Assembly: GCF_018069565.1 (NCBI RefSeq)
Contig: NZ_JAGPNL010000009.1
Span: 186,001-250,000 of the forward strand
From: Streptomyces tagetis
Lineage (GTDB): Bacteria > Actinomycetota > Actinomycetes > Streptomycetales > Streptomycetaceae
Direction of reading: 5' to 3'
DNA: 64,000 nucleotides
Under the pieces are notes generated by a model. That model saw only the letters and a list, made by a program, of their open reading frames with translations. It was not told where the DNA came from and did not search any database. The translations under genes were made by a program, and so were the position numbers. This document shows positions 40,967 through 49,617 of this stretch, in pieces (the stretch's first letter is position 1; each line of letters opens with the position of its first letter).

Positions 40967-41374
40967 ATGACCGAGCGAAAGCCACCTGGCGTCGACTTCG
41001 AGTCGTGGGTCGACCGGCAGATCCGGACCGCCGAGGCGCGCGGCGAGTTCGCCGGGCTCGCGGGCGCCGGCCGCCCCCTCCCCCGGGAGGCGGAGGCCCC
41101 GTACGACGAACTGTGGTGGATCAAGCGGAAGATGGCCCGCGAGGGCGTCTCCGTCCTGCCGCCCGCCCTGGCCCTGCGCAAGGAGGCCGAGGACACCCTG
41201 GCCGCCGCGCTGGACGCCCCCTCGGAATCGGCCGCCCGCCGTCTCGTCGAGGCCCTCAACACCAAGATCCGCGACATGATGTTCAAACCCCCGCCCGGCC
41301 CGCCCCTGGGCCTCAAGCCCTACGACCTCGACACCATCGCCCACCAGTGGCGCGAACACCGGGAACGGGGGTGA
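40967..41374 (+). CDS. DUF1992 (DnaJ-homologue subfamily C member 28-like) protein
   Basis: This 135-residue soluble protein matches DUF1992: FESWVDRQIRTAEARGEFAG, GAGRPLPREAEAPYDELWWI and KRKMAREGVSVLPPALALRK, ending in a helical region with MFKPPPGPPLGLKPYDL. In eukaryotes the domain occurs in a Golgi DnaJ-like protein; the bacterial role is unknown. ATG 40967 has no strong ribosome site. It overlaps the GNAT gene by GTGA. Confidence 0.9.
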   Translation: MTERKPPGVDFESWVDRQIRTAEARGEFAGLAGAGRPLPREAEAPYDELWWIKRKMAREGVSVLPPALALRKEAEDTLAAALDAPSESAARRLVEALNTKIRDMMFKPPPGPPLGLKPYDLDTIAHQWREHRERG

Positions 41375-41958
41375 GCGGGGCGACGGGGGCGGTTTCTCGG
41401 GTGGGTCCGGTTTCTTCGGTGGGTCCGGCTTCTGCGGGGGGTCCCGTCGTGGCTTCGGCGGACGTGCTGTGGAGCATCGCCCCGGAGCCGTACGACTCGG
41501 CCGTCGCCGCGGCGCTCTGGCGGGCGTACTACACGGAGGTCAGCGACCGCTGGTACCTGCTGCACCGGGGCACGCCCACCGAACCCGCCGAGCTGGAACG
41601 GGAGATCGCCGCGGAGTCCGGCGCCGGCCTCGCCCCGCCCCGGGGGCGGCTGCTGGTCGCCCGATACGGCGGCACACCGGCCGGTACGGCGGGCGTCCGG
41701 CTGCTGGACGCCGCCACCGCCGAGCTGACGCGGGTCTACCTGACCCCGGCGGCACGCGGCCTGGGCGGGGCCGCGCGGCTGGTCGGGGCCGCCGAGGACG
41801 CGGCGCGGGAGCTGGGGGCCGGCCGGATGGTCCTCGACACCCGGACCGACCTCGTCGAGGCCCGCGCCCTGTACGCGCGGCTCGGCTACACCGAGACCCC
41901 GCCGCACAACGCCGCCCCGTACGCCGGGCACTGGTTCGCCAAGGAGCTGCGGGGCTGA
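41371..41958 (+). CDS. GNAT family N-acetyltransferase
   Basis: This protein of about 195 residues has a GNAT fold: AAALWRAYYTEVSDRWYLLH, GRLLVARYGGTPAGTAGVRL, AELTRVYLTPAARGLGGAAR (acetyl-CoA pyrophosphate loop), VLDTRTDLVEARALYARLGY and ETPPHNAAPYAGHWFAKEL. The acceptor is unknown. The GTG at 41371 is fused to the DUF1992 stop (GTGA) and gives an N-terminal run of GP-V/S repeats. GTG 41449 would start just before the domain and is the alternative. Confidence 0.85.
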   Translation: MSGATGAVSRVGPVSSVGPASAGGPVVASADVLWSIAPEPYDSAVAAALWRAYYTEVSDRWYLLHRGTPTEPAELEREIAAESGAGLAPPRGRLLVARYGGTPAGTAGVRLLDAATAELTRVYLTPAARGLGGAARLVGAAEDAARELGAGRMVLDTRTDLVEARALYARLGYTETPPHNAAPYAGHWFAKELRG

Positions 41959-41993
41959 CGGGTACGGAGGTCCCGCCACGGGCCTGCCGACGG

Positions 41994-44063
41994 CTACGGC
42001 GCCGACGCGGGGTCCGCGGTGCCGGTCAGGGGGTGGCCGCCGTTGTGGGGGCGTTCGCGTGCGGAGCCGCACAGTTCGGCGGTCAGCTCCTTCACGAGCT
42101 GCACCAGGTCGGTCGGGCGGTTTGGACCCCACCAGTCGCCCAGCATCTCCGCCAGGGAGTCCTCGCGGGCCTGCGCCAGCCGGTCGGCGACCCGGTGCCC
42201 CTCCTCGGTGAGGAGCAGGTCGAGGCCCTCGCGCACCGCGAGGCGCCGCTCCTCCACCTGCCGGGCGGCGGCCAGCACCACGTGCAGCGGAACGGGGCTG
42301 CGCTCGGCGAGCACGGCGGGCTCGACCTGCCCGTACCTCCGCACCCGCAGCAGCATCCAGCTCGCCGCCGGCAGCAGGTCGTACCCGGCCCGCTCGGTGA
42401 TCTGGCGGTAGATCTCCCGGCGGCCCTCGCGGGTGCCGAGCACCGACAGGGCGCGGCACACCTCGTCGTGCGAGGAGCGTTCGACGGGGTTGCTGGCGAG
42501 GGTCTGGGTGCCGTCGGGCGCGGTGACCGAACCACGCAGCCGGTCCTCCTTCAGGAACCAGGCCAGCGCGAAGCCGAGCAGCGCGACGGGGGCCGCGTAG
42601 AGGAAGACGTCGGTGATGGCGGACGCGTAGGCGTGCAGCGCGGCGGGGCGCAACGCCGGTGGCAGTGCCGCGATGCCGCGCGGGTCGGCCTTCAGCGTGT
42701 CGGCCGACACGCCCGGGGGCAGCCGGGCGCCCCGGAAGGCGTCCGCCAGCGTGTCGCCGAGGCGGGTCGCGAAGACCGTGCCGAAGACGGCGACGCCGAA
42801 GGAGGCGCCGATGGAGCGGAAGAAGGTCGCCCCGGAGGTGGCGACGCCCAGGTCCTCGTAGGGGACGGCGTTCTGCACGATGAGCACCAGCACCTGCATC
42901 ACGAGACCGAGTCCGGTGCCGAAGACGAAGAAGTAGACGCTCATCTCGGCGGTCGAACTGTGCTCGTCCAGCCGGTGCAGCAGGAGCAGTCCGATCGTGG
43001 TGACGGCGGTGCCCACGAGGGGGAACACCTTCCAGCGGCCGGTGCGGCTGACGATCTGCCCCGAGCCGGTCGACGCCAGCAGCAGGCCCGCCACCATCGG
43101 CAGCATGTGCACGCCGGACAACGTCGGGGTGATGCCCCGCACGACCTGGAGGAAGGTCGGCAGGTAGGTCATCGCGCCGAACATGGCGAAACCGACGATG
43201 AAACTGATGACGGCCGACAGCGTGAAGGTGCGGACCCGGAACAGTTTGAGCGGCAGCACCGGTTCGGCGGCCCGGCGCTCCACCGCCACGAAGACCACCG
43301 CCAGGAGCACGCCCAGCACCGCCAGCCCGAGGATCTGCGGCGAACTCCACGCCCAGGTGGTGCCGCCGAGCGAGGCGACCAGCACCAGACAGGTGGCGAC
43401 GGAGGCGATGAGCAGGGTGCCGAGGTAGTCGATGGTGTGGCGGGTGCCGTGGCGCGGGATGTGCAGCACGGCCGCGATGACGACGAGCGCGACGACGCCG
43501 ACCGGCAGGTTGACGTAGAAGACCCAGCGCCAGCTCAGGTGCTGGGTGAAGACGCCGCCGAGCAGCGGTCCGAGGACGCTGGTCGCGCCGAACACGGCGC
43601 CGAACAGGCCCTGGTAGCGGCCCCGTTCGCGGGGCGAGACGAGGTCGCCGACGATCGCCATCGACAGCACCATCAGCCCGCCGCCGCCGAGCCCTTGCAG
43701 GGCGCGGAAGGCGATCAGCTCGGTCATGCTCTGCGCGAGGCCGCACAGCGCCGAACCGGCCAGGAAGATGACGATCGCCGCCTGGAACAGCCGCTTGCGC
43801 CCGTACTGGTCCCCGAGCTTGCCCCACAGCGGCGTGGCGGCCGTCGCGGCCAGCAGGTAGGCGGTCACCACCCAGGACAGGTGCTCCAGGCCGCCGAGGT
43901 CGCTGACGATGGTGGGCAGCGCCGTGGACACGATGGTCTGGTCGAGCGCGGCGAGCAGCATGCCGAGGAGCAGCGCCCCGATGGAGACCAGTACGCCGCC
44001 GGAGACCTGTTCCTCCTCGGCGGGGCGCACCGGATCGCTCGCCTCGCCCACACGTGCGGCCAT
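41994..44063 (-). CDS. DHA2-type MFS exporter with C-terminal MarR-like winged-helix domain
   Basis: This 689-residue protein has 14 membrane helices of a DHA2 drug:H+ antiporter at residues 25-500: LDQTIVSTALPTIVSDLGGL, WGKLGDQYGRKRLF, RALQGLGGGGLMVLSMAIVG and LLGGVFTQHLSWRWVFYVNL. An unusual cytosolic domain covers about 525-670 with MarR/winged-helix character: EVCRALSVLGTREGRREIYR, AASWMLLRVRRYG and EGLDLLLTEEGHRVADRLAQ. Transporter and ligand sensor may be combined, or the domain may bind nucleic acid or modulate transport. ATG 44063 is the likely start (MAARVGEASDP). It is divergent from the peptidoglycan-binding gene. Confidence 0.88.
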   Translation of the reverse strand: MAARVGEASDPVRPAEEEQVSGGVLVSIGALLLGMLLAALDQTIVSTALPTIVSDLGGLEHLSWVVTAYLLAATAATPLWGKLGDQYGRKRLFQAAIVIFLAGSALCGLAQSMTELIAFRALQGLGGGGLMVLSMAIVGDLVSPRERGRYQGLFGAVFGATSVLGPLLGGVFTQHLSWRWVFYVNLPVGVVALVVIAAVLHIPRHGTRHTIDYLGTLLIASVATCLVLVASLGGTTWAWSSPQILGLAVLGVLLAVVFVAVERRAAEPVLPLKLFRVRTFTLSAVISFIVGFAMFGAMTYLPTFLQVVRGITPTLSGVHMLPMVAGLLLASTGSGQIVSRTGRWKVFPLVGTAVTTIGLLLLHRLDEHSSTAEMSVYFFVFGTGLGLVMQVLVLIVQNAVPYEDLGVATSGATFFRSIGASFGVAVFGTVFATRLGDTLADAFRGARLPPGVSADTLKADPRGIAALPPALRPAALHAYASAITDVFLYAAPVALLGFALAWFLKEDRLRGSVTAPDGTQTLASNPVERSSHDEVCRALSVLGTREGRREIYRQITERAGYDLLPAASWMLLRVRRYGQVEPAVLAERSPVPLHVVLAAARQVEERRLAVREGLDLLLTEEGHRVADRLAQAREDSLAEMLGDWWGPNRPTDLVQLVKELTAELCGSARERPHNGGHPLTGTADPASAP

Positions 44064-44273
44064 CAGGACCTCCCACAGGCGCCGTCACACACGTCCATCC
44101 TGGTCGGTGTGACCGTTTATGGCCTGTTGAGTCCTGAACGGAAGACGGACGTCACCGCGAATTCCCGGGGCATGCCCGCACGCGTGTGGAGGAGATCTGC
44201 ATAATCTCTGGAGTTTACGAGTGGACCGCGAGGGGGATCGCGGCGGACCCCGCCAGGGGAAGGGATCGCGCGC

Positions 44274-46733
44274 GTGCAACGGCCGACGGGCTCACGGACA
44301 CCACAGGAACCACGGAAGACACCCTCCGCACGGGAGGCGCAGGGCACGGCACCCAGCCCGCCGGGCGAGGAGGCACGGGGGACGACGCCCCCTCCGGGCG
44401 AGGAGGCGCGGGGGACGACGCCGAGCCCGCCGGGCAGGGAGGCACGGGGCACGGCACCCAGCCCGCCGGGCGAGGAGGCGCGGGGCACGACGACGCCCCC
44501 GCCCGGAGCGGCACACGCCGTGCCGGGGGCGCCCCTGGCACGGGCGGCGGGGGAAGCCCCCGGGGCTGGGGCGGCTGGAGCGTCCGGGGCACGGGCGGCG
44601 GAGGCGACGGAAGCGTCCGGGATAGCGGCGCACGGGGCGTCCGGGGCGTCCGGAGCCCACGGAGCATCCGGCATACCGGCGCACGGGGCCGGTGCGCTCG
44701 GAGCGTCCGGGATACCGGGGCCGCGGGAGGCGGCGGAGGCTCAGAGGGCCGCTCCTGGGACGGACGGGGCGACGCAAGGAGCCCAGGAGGCGGGCGGGGC
44801 ACAGGTGACGCTGGAGGCAGGCGAGGCCCGGGGGGCCGGGGAGGCCCAAGGGAACCGGGAGGCCCAAGGGAACCGGGAGGCCGGCGCACCGGGCGCACCC
44901 GGCGCCGGAGCACCCGTCCCGGCCGGCGCTCAGCACGCTGCCGGAGGGTCGGGGCACGCCTGCCCCGAATGCGCGGCGCCCCGCAAGCCGGACCGGACGC
45001 CCTCCTGCGGCTGCGGTTCGCGGGCGGCCGAGGCGCTGCGCGACGCCCGTACGGCGCAGGCGGCAGCGGCCGAGGACTTCACCCCGCTGCGGATACGCCC
45101 GTACGTGGAACTGGCCGACGCCCACGGCCCGGCGACGCCCCCGCCCTCTCCCGTACCGCACCCCGGCGCCGACACGGCCCCGGTCACGGAACCCGGAACG
45201 GACCCGTTCACGAAGCCCGCCGGTGCCCCGGACACGAACCCCAGCACGCATCCCGTCACGGCCCCGGGCGCAGCCCCGGGCACGGCCGTCTCCGGCGCAG
45301 CAGCCCCCGGCGCGACCCCTGGCGCGGTCCCGGGCGGGGTCCCGGGCGCAGCCCCCGGCACGGTCTCGGACGCGACCTCTGACACGGTGCCGGGCGTAGC
45401 CCCCGGCGCGGTCCCGGGCGCGGTTCCGGGCGCAGTCCCAGGCACGGTTCCGGGCGCGACCCCCGGCGCGGTCGTCTCGGGCGCAGCCCCCGGCGCGATC
45501 CCGGGCGTGGCCCCCGGCACGATCCCGGGCGTGGCCTCTGGCACCGTTCCGGGCGCAGCCCCCGGCACGGTCCCGGACTCGGCCCTTGGCACAGTCCCGG
45601 GCGCAGCCCCCGGCGCCGATCCGGAAGCCACGATGATGCTGCGGACCCTCGGCACCGCACCGCCCACGCCACCCACGGCGCCCGCACCGCCTCCGGCGCC
45701 CTCCGGCGGCACGCCCGAGCCCTCGGCTGCCCGTCAATCGGCCGACACACCGGGCGCTCACCGCGCCTCCGGCGGCCCCGTCCCGGAGGGCATGACTCCC
45801 CCACCGCCCACCGCCCCGACCGCCGTCGACCCACCCAACACGCCCGACACGCCCCGGGCGGACCCCGAAGCCACCATGGCGCTCCGCGTCGTCGCCCCCA
45901 CGCCGCCCCCGCAGTCCTCCCCGCCGGCCGCCGCCGGCACGGGCTCTGCGCTGCCCACCCCCCTCGCTCCGTCCGACGACACGCCCAACTCGCGCGACGT
46001 GCGCATGTTCGACACGGGGGCCTTGCCGATCCCGCCCCCCGCCACGCTCGCCACGCCCGGAGCACCCGCGTCTCCCGCCGCACCGGGCACCGGCGACACG
46101 CCCGCCCCGCGCCGACGGCGCCGTGGCGCGCTGCTGGGCGCCGCCGGTGCGGTCGTCGCCGTGGTGGGCGCGGCCGGGTACGTCAGCGGACTGTTCTCCT
46201 ACGAGTCGCCGTCGAGGAGCGGGGCCCTGCCGGACGAGGTCCGGGCGAGCGTCCCGGACACCGCGTCCGACACGCCCGAGCCGTCCGCCACCGCGCCGAG
46301 CGGCACCGCGACCGCGTCGGTGCCCGTGTCACCGTCGGCCTCCGCGCCCGTGGAGGCCGGTGCGAGCACGGAGCCCTCTGCCTCCGCGCCGGTCACGGCG
46401 AGTCCCTCGGAATCGGCGGCGGTGCCGGACGAGCCGAGCGCCCCGGTGACCTCGGCCCCGGCCGCCCCGACGGCCGACCCGGTGGGCCCGGCCCCGGACG
46501 AGGGCGGCGGTCCGGTCCTCAGCCGGGGCAGCCGGGGCCCCGCCGTCACGGAGCTGCAACAGCGGCTGACCCAACTGCACCTGTACACGGGCCGGATCAA
46601 CGGCAGCTACGGCCGCCAGGTCGAGGACTCCGTCCGCGTCTACCAGTGGGCGCGTGGCATCCGCGGCGACGGCCTCGGCGTCTACGGTCCGGACACCCGG
46701 CGCGCTCTGGAGGCGGAGACCCAGGCCCCCTGA
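44274..46733 (+). CDS. Membrane-anchored peptidoglycan-binding protein with very long low-complexity regions
   Basis: This 819-residue protein has a distinctive layout. An N-terminal repetitive tract (1-225) contains ARGTTPSPPGEE and GASGA/GIPAHG units. Next is a CPECAAPRKPDRTPSCGCGS zinc-binding-like motif (about 230-250) and the conserved block EDFTPLRIRPYVEL. A second repetitive tract (about 330-450) is built of PGAVPGTVPGA-type pentapeptides, and several PDPEATM-type motifs follow. One TM helix lies at 612-642 (RRRRRGALLGAAGAVVAVVG), then a Ser/Pro-rich extracellular spacer. A PG_binding_1 domain covers about 747-819 (LSRGSRGPAVTELQQRLTQL, GDGLGVYGPDTRRALEAE). Homologues keep the zinc motif, TM and PG domain; the expanded tracts are unusual. 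GTG 44274 is weakly supported. Confidence 0.8.
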   Translation: MQRPTGSRTPQEPRKTPSAREAQGTAPSPPGEEARGTTPPPGEEARGTTPSPPGREARGTAPSPPGEEARGTTTPPPGAAHAVPGAPLARAAGEAPGAGAAGASGARAAEATEASGIAAHGASGASGAHGASGIPAHGAGALGASGIPGPREAAEAQRAAPGTDGATQGAQEAGGAQVTLEAGEARGAGEAQGNREAQGNREAGAPGAPGAGAPVPAGAQHAAGGSGHACPECAAPRKPDRTPSCGCGSRAAEALRDARTAQAAAAEDFTPLRIRPYVELADAHGPATPPPSPVPHPGADTAPVTEPGTDPFTKPAGAPDTNPSTHPVTAPGAAPGTAVSGAAAPGATPGAVPGGVPGAAPGTVSDATSDTVPGVAPGAVPGAVPGAVPGTVPGATPGAVVSGAAPGAIPGVAPGTIPGVASGTVPGAAPGTVPDSALGTVPGAAPGADPEATMMLRTLGTAPPTPPTAPAPPPAPSGGTPEPSAARQSADTPGAHRASGGPVPEGMTPPPPTAPTAVDPPNTPDTPRADPEATMALRVVAPTPPPQSSPPAAAGTGSALPTPLAPSDDTPNSRDVRMFDTGALPIPPPATLATPGAPASPAAPGTGDTPAPRRRRRGALLGAAGAVVAVVGAAGYVSGLFSYESPSRSGALPDEVRASVPDTASDTPEPSATAPSGTATASVPVSPSASAPVEAGASTEPSASAPVTASPSESAAVPDEPSAPVTSAPAAPTADPVGPAPDEGGGPVLSRGSRGPAVTELQQRLTQLHLYTGRINGSYGRQVEDSVRVYQWARGIRGDGLGVYGPDTRRALEAETQAP

Positions 46734-46738
46734 CCCGG

Positions 46739-46775
46739 CCGGATCGCCGACGGCGGAGCACCGTCGGCGATCCGG
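46739..46775 (+). terminator. Strong hairpin terminator after the peptidoglycan-binding gene
   Basis: Arms 46739-46753 and 46761-46775 pair perfectly over 15 bases with a 7-base loop (CGGAGCA). It starts 6 bases past the stop codon. Confidence 0.85.
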
Positions 46776-46810
46776 CAACCCAGCAACCGGTGAACGGTGA
46801 ACGGGTAATG

Positions 46811-47001
46811 CGCTGGTTCGGCGCCCCAACGGGCCCGGCAATCCGGTGCCCCAGCGACCGCGGCGCCGCCCGCGAACCAGCGGCCCGCCACTCCACCCGC
46901 CGCCCCGACGACCGGCGATCCGGCCCCCGGCAATCCGGCGGACGGCTGACACGCCGGTTCGGCGCCCCAACGGCACGGCGACCCGGCAATCCGGTGCCCC
47001 C
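46811..47001. repeat. Imperfect long direct repeats in the 46.7-47.06 kb gap
   Basis: GGTTCGGCGCCCCAACGG occurs near 46813 and 46954, each followed by CGGCAATCCGGTGCCCC. Other smaller CGGCAATCCGG/CGGCGATCCGG motifs lie between them. The 326-base gap holds no gene. The repeats echo the terminator arm sequence (CGGCGATCCGG) and may derive from it. Confidence 0.65.
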
Positions 47002-47059
47002 GGGCGAACCAGCGACCCGCCCCGGTGCCCGCCACCCCCGCCGCCCGCCAGGGCCCCGT

Positions 47060-47719
47060 TCAGCCCACGTCGAGCCGCAGCGTCCCGTCCCCGGCCGCCG
47101 TGACCCGGACCCGGGTGAGGTCGGGGACGGTGACGTCGGGGCGGTGGAAACCGGCCCGCGGGCCGATGCCGACGACCCGCATCCCGGCGGCCCGCGCGGC
47201 GGCGATGCCCGCGGCGGAGTCCTCGAAGGCGACGCAGTCGGCGGGGGCGATGCCCAGTTCGGCGGCGCCCTTGAGGAAGCCCTCGGGGTCGGGCTTGCTC
47301 GCGCCGACCGACTCGGCGGTGATCCGGACGTCCGGCAGGGCGAGCCCGGCGGCGGCCATCCGCGCGCCGGCCAGGGCGGCGTCGGCGGAGGTCACCAGCG
47401 CGTGGGGCAGCCCGGCCAGCGAGGCGAGGAACCCGGCCGCGCCCGGGATCGCGACGACGCCCTCGGTGTCGGCGGTCTCCTCGGCGAGCATGCGCGCGTT
47501 GTCGGCGTGGTTCTGCTCCATGGGGCGGTCCGGCAGCAGCAGCGCCATGGAGGCGTAGCCCTGGCGGCCGTGGACGACCTTCATCACCTCGTCGCCGTCG
47601 AGTCCGTGCCGGTCGGCCCAGCGCCGCCAGACCCGCTCGACGGCGGCGTCCGAGTTGACGAGGGTGCCGTCCATGTCGAGGAGGAGGGCGCGGGCGGTGA
47701 GCGAGGGCGTGGCCGTCAT
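47060..47719 (-). CDS. HAD-superfamily (subfamily IA) sugar phosphatase
   Basis: This 219-residue HAD hydrolase has motif I LLLDMDGTLVNSDAA with catalytic Asp pair, cap segment (EVMKVVHGRQGYASMALLLP), motif II ALVTSAD, motif III SKPDPEGFLKGAAELG and motif IV DCVAFEDSAAGIAAARAAGM. It resembles YfdX/YcjU-type phosphosugar phosphatases such as 2-deoxyglucose-6-phosphatase. ATG 47719 follows GGAG by six bases. It is transcribed away from the GDT1 gene, with a 197-base gap. Confidence 0.9.
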   Translation of the reverse strand: MTATPSLTARALLLDMDGTLVNSDAAVERVWRRWADRHGLDGDEVMKVVHGRQGYASMALLLPDRPMEQNHADNARMLAEETADTEGVVAIPGAAGFLASLAGLPHALVTSADAALAGARMAAAGLALPDVRITAESVGASKPDPEGFLKGAAELGIAPADCVAFEDSAAGIAAARAAGMRVVGIGPRAGFHRPDVTVPDLTRVRVTAAGDGTLRLDVG

Positions 47720-47916
47720 CGGCGGTCTCCAGGGCGGGGGAAGGGGTGCGGACGGCGGAGCCCGCCGTGTGTTCCGGGGGACAAGGTGGCCCCGCCCGCC
47801 GGTCAGGGAAAACGGGCGGGAGCCACTTTGTTTCTCCACGGTACAAAAGAGGTCGGGCTTCGCGCCACCGCCCCCGGGTGAACACCTCCCCCCGGGGGCG
47901 GGCGGTCCGGCCGGCC

Positions 47917-48498
47917 TCACGCGGTGGCCGCCTCCCACAGGCTCCACACGCCGAGGCCCGCCATGAGCACCGCGGCGATCTTCGTGATGAGCCCCAGCGG
48001 CACCCGCTTCATCAGCGCCCGTCCGCCGACGATGCCGAGCCCGGCCACGGCCCACAGGGCGAGCACCGCGCCCAGGCCGACGGAGACCGGGTCGTCGTAG
48101 CGGGCCGCGAGGTTGGCCGTCATGATCTGGGTGAGGTCGCCGAACTCGGCGACCAGGATGAGCATGAAGCCCGCCCCGGCGACCTTCCAGAAGGACTGGT
48201 CCTCGGGCCGGCGGATCTCCTCGTCCCCGTCGTCCTTCTTCAGCAGGAGCATCGCCGCGCCGCCCAGGAAGAGCACGCCGGTCACCGCGTGCACGATCTG
48301 CTGCGGCAGCAGGGTCAGGACACTGCCCGCCGCCACCGCCAGCACGACGTGCAGCGCGAACGCGGCGGCCACGCCGGCGAAGACGTAGGACGCGCGGTAG
48401 CGGGTGCCGAGGACGAGACCGGCGAGGGCGGTCTTGTCCGGGAGCTCGGCGAGGAAGACGACGCCGAAGACGATCGCCGTCACGGTGAAGCTGATCAA
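47917..48498 (-). CDS. GDT1/TMEM165 family cation (Mn2+) exporter
   Basis: This 193-residue UPF0016/GDT1 membrane protein has the two hallmark motifs, ELPDKTALAGLVLGTRYR in the first half and EFGDLTQIMTANLAARYDDP in the second, within six predicted helices. GDT1 proteins move Mn2+ or Ca2+ against protons. TTG 48498 was chosen because GAGG lies just upstream and the family starts close to this point (MISFTVTAIVFGVVFLAEL). A manganese (yybP-ykoY) riboswitch lies in its leader, which supports an Mn2+ role. Confidence 0.9.
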   Translation of the reverse strand: MISFTVTAIVFGVVFLAELPDKTALAGLVLGTRYRASYVFAGVAAAFALHVVLAVAAGSVLTLLPQQIVHAVTGVLFLGGAAMLLLKKDDGDEEIRRPEDQSFWKVAGAGFMLILVAEFGDLTQIMTANLAARYDDPVSVGLGAVLALWAVAGLGIVGGRALMKRVPLGLITKIAAVLMAGLGVWSLWEAATA

Positions 48499-48606
48499 GA
48501 GGTCCTCTATCGGTCGGGGCCGCCCCGCCGAGAGTGTGGGTCCTGCGGTCACGACACCTCGGCACGGCAGCACACTTGATCGTCCCCGCCGCACGGCGGG
48601 AACGCG

Positions 48607-48722
48607 CACTGCTTGCCGAAGGTCTCGCTGGCGGCCCCATGACCGAGGTCCGCCTCCGGGCGCCGGCTCAGGCGAGCTGAGCAGTGTGTCGACGGTCCGG
48701 CGAAGAGCTACTCCCCTTCTGC
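48607..48722 (-). ncRNA. yybP-ykoY manganese riboswitch
   Basis: On the minus strand the aptamer begins AGAAGGGGAGTAGCTC (48705-48720) and ends with CCAGCGAGACCTTCGGC (about 48613-48629). These are the two conserved arms of the yybP-ykoY fold, which senses Mn2+ (and proton stress). Between them a variable helical region with CTCAGC...GCTGAG-type pairing lies. A tight CCCGCC/GGCGGG hairpin at 48587-48602 follows and could be the expression platform. It controls the GDT1 gene at 48498. Confidence 0.85.
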
Positions 48723-48784
48723 GCCGTCCATGGTACGCGAGACGCCGGGCGGCTTCGAAGTGGCGAAAGCCCCGCCGCCCCTAG

Positions 48785-48803
48785 ACGTGTCATGCACGTG
48801 TCA
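48785..48803 (+). promoter_or_regulatory. Direct repeat ACGTGTCA x2 before the secreted nuclease
   Basis: ACGTGTCA at 48785-48792 and 48796-48803 (11 bases apart) is followed by CTAACTTCTTACC. It lies about 100 bases upstream of the nuclease start, in a less GC-rich segment typical of a promoter. Confidence 0.4.
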
Positions 48804-48899
48804 CTAACTTCTTACCGGCCGCACACCCGCGCGCCACCCGGTGCCGCGAGCATTCCCCTCGCCCGCGTCCCGACACCCCCACGCCTCAAGGGAGTTCGC

Positions 48900-49544
48900 A
48901 TGCCGAAGCTCTACGCGCGTCGACGGTTCACCGTCCTCGCCGCGCTCACCGGACTCATAGCCTCCGCCGGGCTCTTCAACGGCCCGGCCGCCTCCGCCGC
49001 CCTCCCCACCCCGGTCAGCGCCGCCACCGCGCGCGGCTACCTCGCCTCCCTGAAGGTGGCCACCGAGAACCGCACCGGCTACAACCGCAGCCTCTTCCCG
49101 CACTGGATCACCCAGTCCGGCACCTGCAACACCCGCGAGACCGTCCTCAAGCGTGACGGCACCAACGTCGTCACCGACGCCGCCTGCGCCTCCACCAGCG
49201 GCAGTTGGTACTCGCCCTACGACGGCGCCACCTGGACCGCCGCCTCCGACGTCGACATCGACCACCTCGTCCCGCTGGCCGAGGCGTGGGACTCCGGCGC
49301 GGGCGCCTGGACCACCGCCCAGCGCCAGGCGTTCGCCAACGACCTGACGCGCCCGCAGCTCCTCGCCGTCACCGACAACGTGAACCAGTCCAAGGGCGAC
49401 AAGGACCCGGCCGAGTGGATGCCGCCCCGGGCCGCCTACCACTGCACCTACGTGCGCGCCTGGGTGCAGGTGAAGTACTACTACGACCTCTCGGTCGACA
49501 CCGCCGAGAAGACGGCGCTCACGAACCAGCTCGCCGGCTGCTGA
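48900..49544 (+). CDS. Secreted HNH-type endonuclease (DUF1524)
   Basis: This 214-residue exported protein has a signal peptide at residues 1-32 (FTVLAALTGLIASAGLFNGP, cleavage after AASA). The HNH/DUF1524 core has the key motif DVDIDHLVPLAEAWDSGA (about 116-133), then LLAVTDNVNQSKGDKDPAEW. A disulfide is likely between CNTRETVLK and the CASTSGSWY region. It is probably an extracellular nuclease that scavenges nucleic acid. ATG 48900 has GGGAG seven bases upstream. A strong hairpin follows the stop. Confidence 0.88.
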   Translation: MPKLYARRRFTVLAALTGLIASAGLFNGPAASAALPTPVSAATARGYLASLKVATENRTGYNRSLFPHWITQSGTCNTRETVLKRDGTNVVTDAACASTSGSWYSPYDGATWTAASDVDIDHLVPLAEAWDSGAGAWTTAQRQAFANDLTRPQLLAVTDNVNQSKGDKDPAEWMPPRAAYHCTYVRAWVQVKYYYDLSVDTAEKTALTNQLAGC

Positions 49545-49563
49545 CGCCCGGCACGCCGAACCC

Positions 49564-49598
49564 CCCGCCCTCCCCCGTCCGGCACGGGGGAGGGCGGG
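49564..49598 (+). terminator. Perfect 15-bp hairpin between convergent genes
   Basis: Arms 49564-49578 and 49584-49598 are perfectly complementary with a 5-base loop (CCGGC), 19 bases after the nuclease stop and 19 before the DUF1737 3' end; likely bidirectional. Confidence 0.85.
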
Positions 49599-49617
49599 TC
49601 CGTCTCCGGCGGCGGGA

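Noticed and set aside
41389..41445. Short GTGGGTCCGG/TTCTTCGG repeats at the start of the GNAT gene
   Set aside because: Explained as low-complexity N-terminal coding sequence or as leader before an alternative start at GTG 41449.
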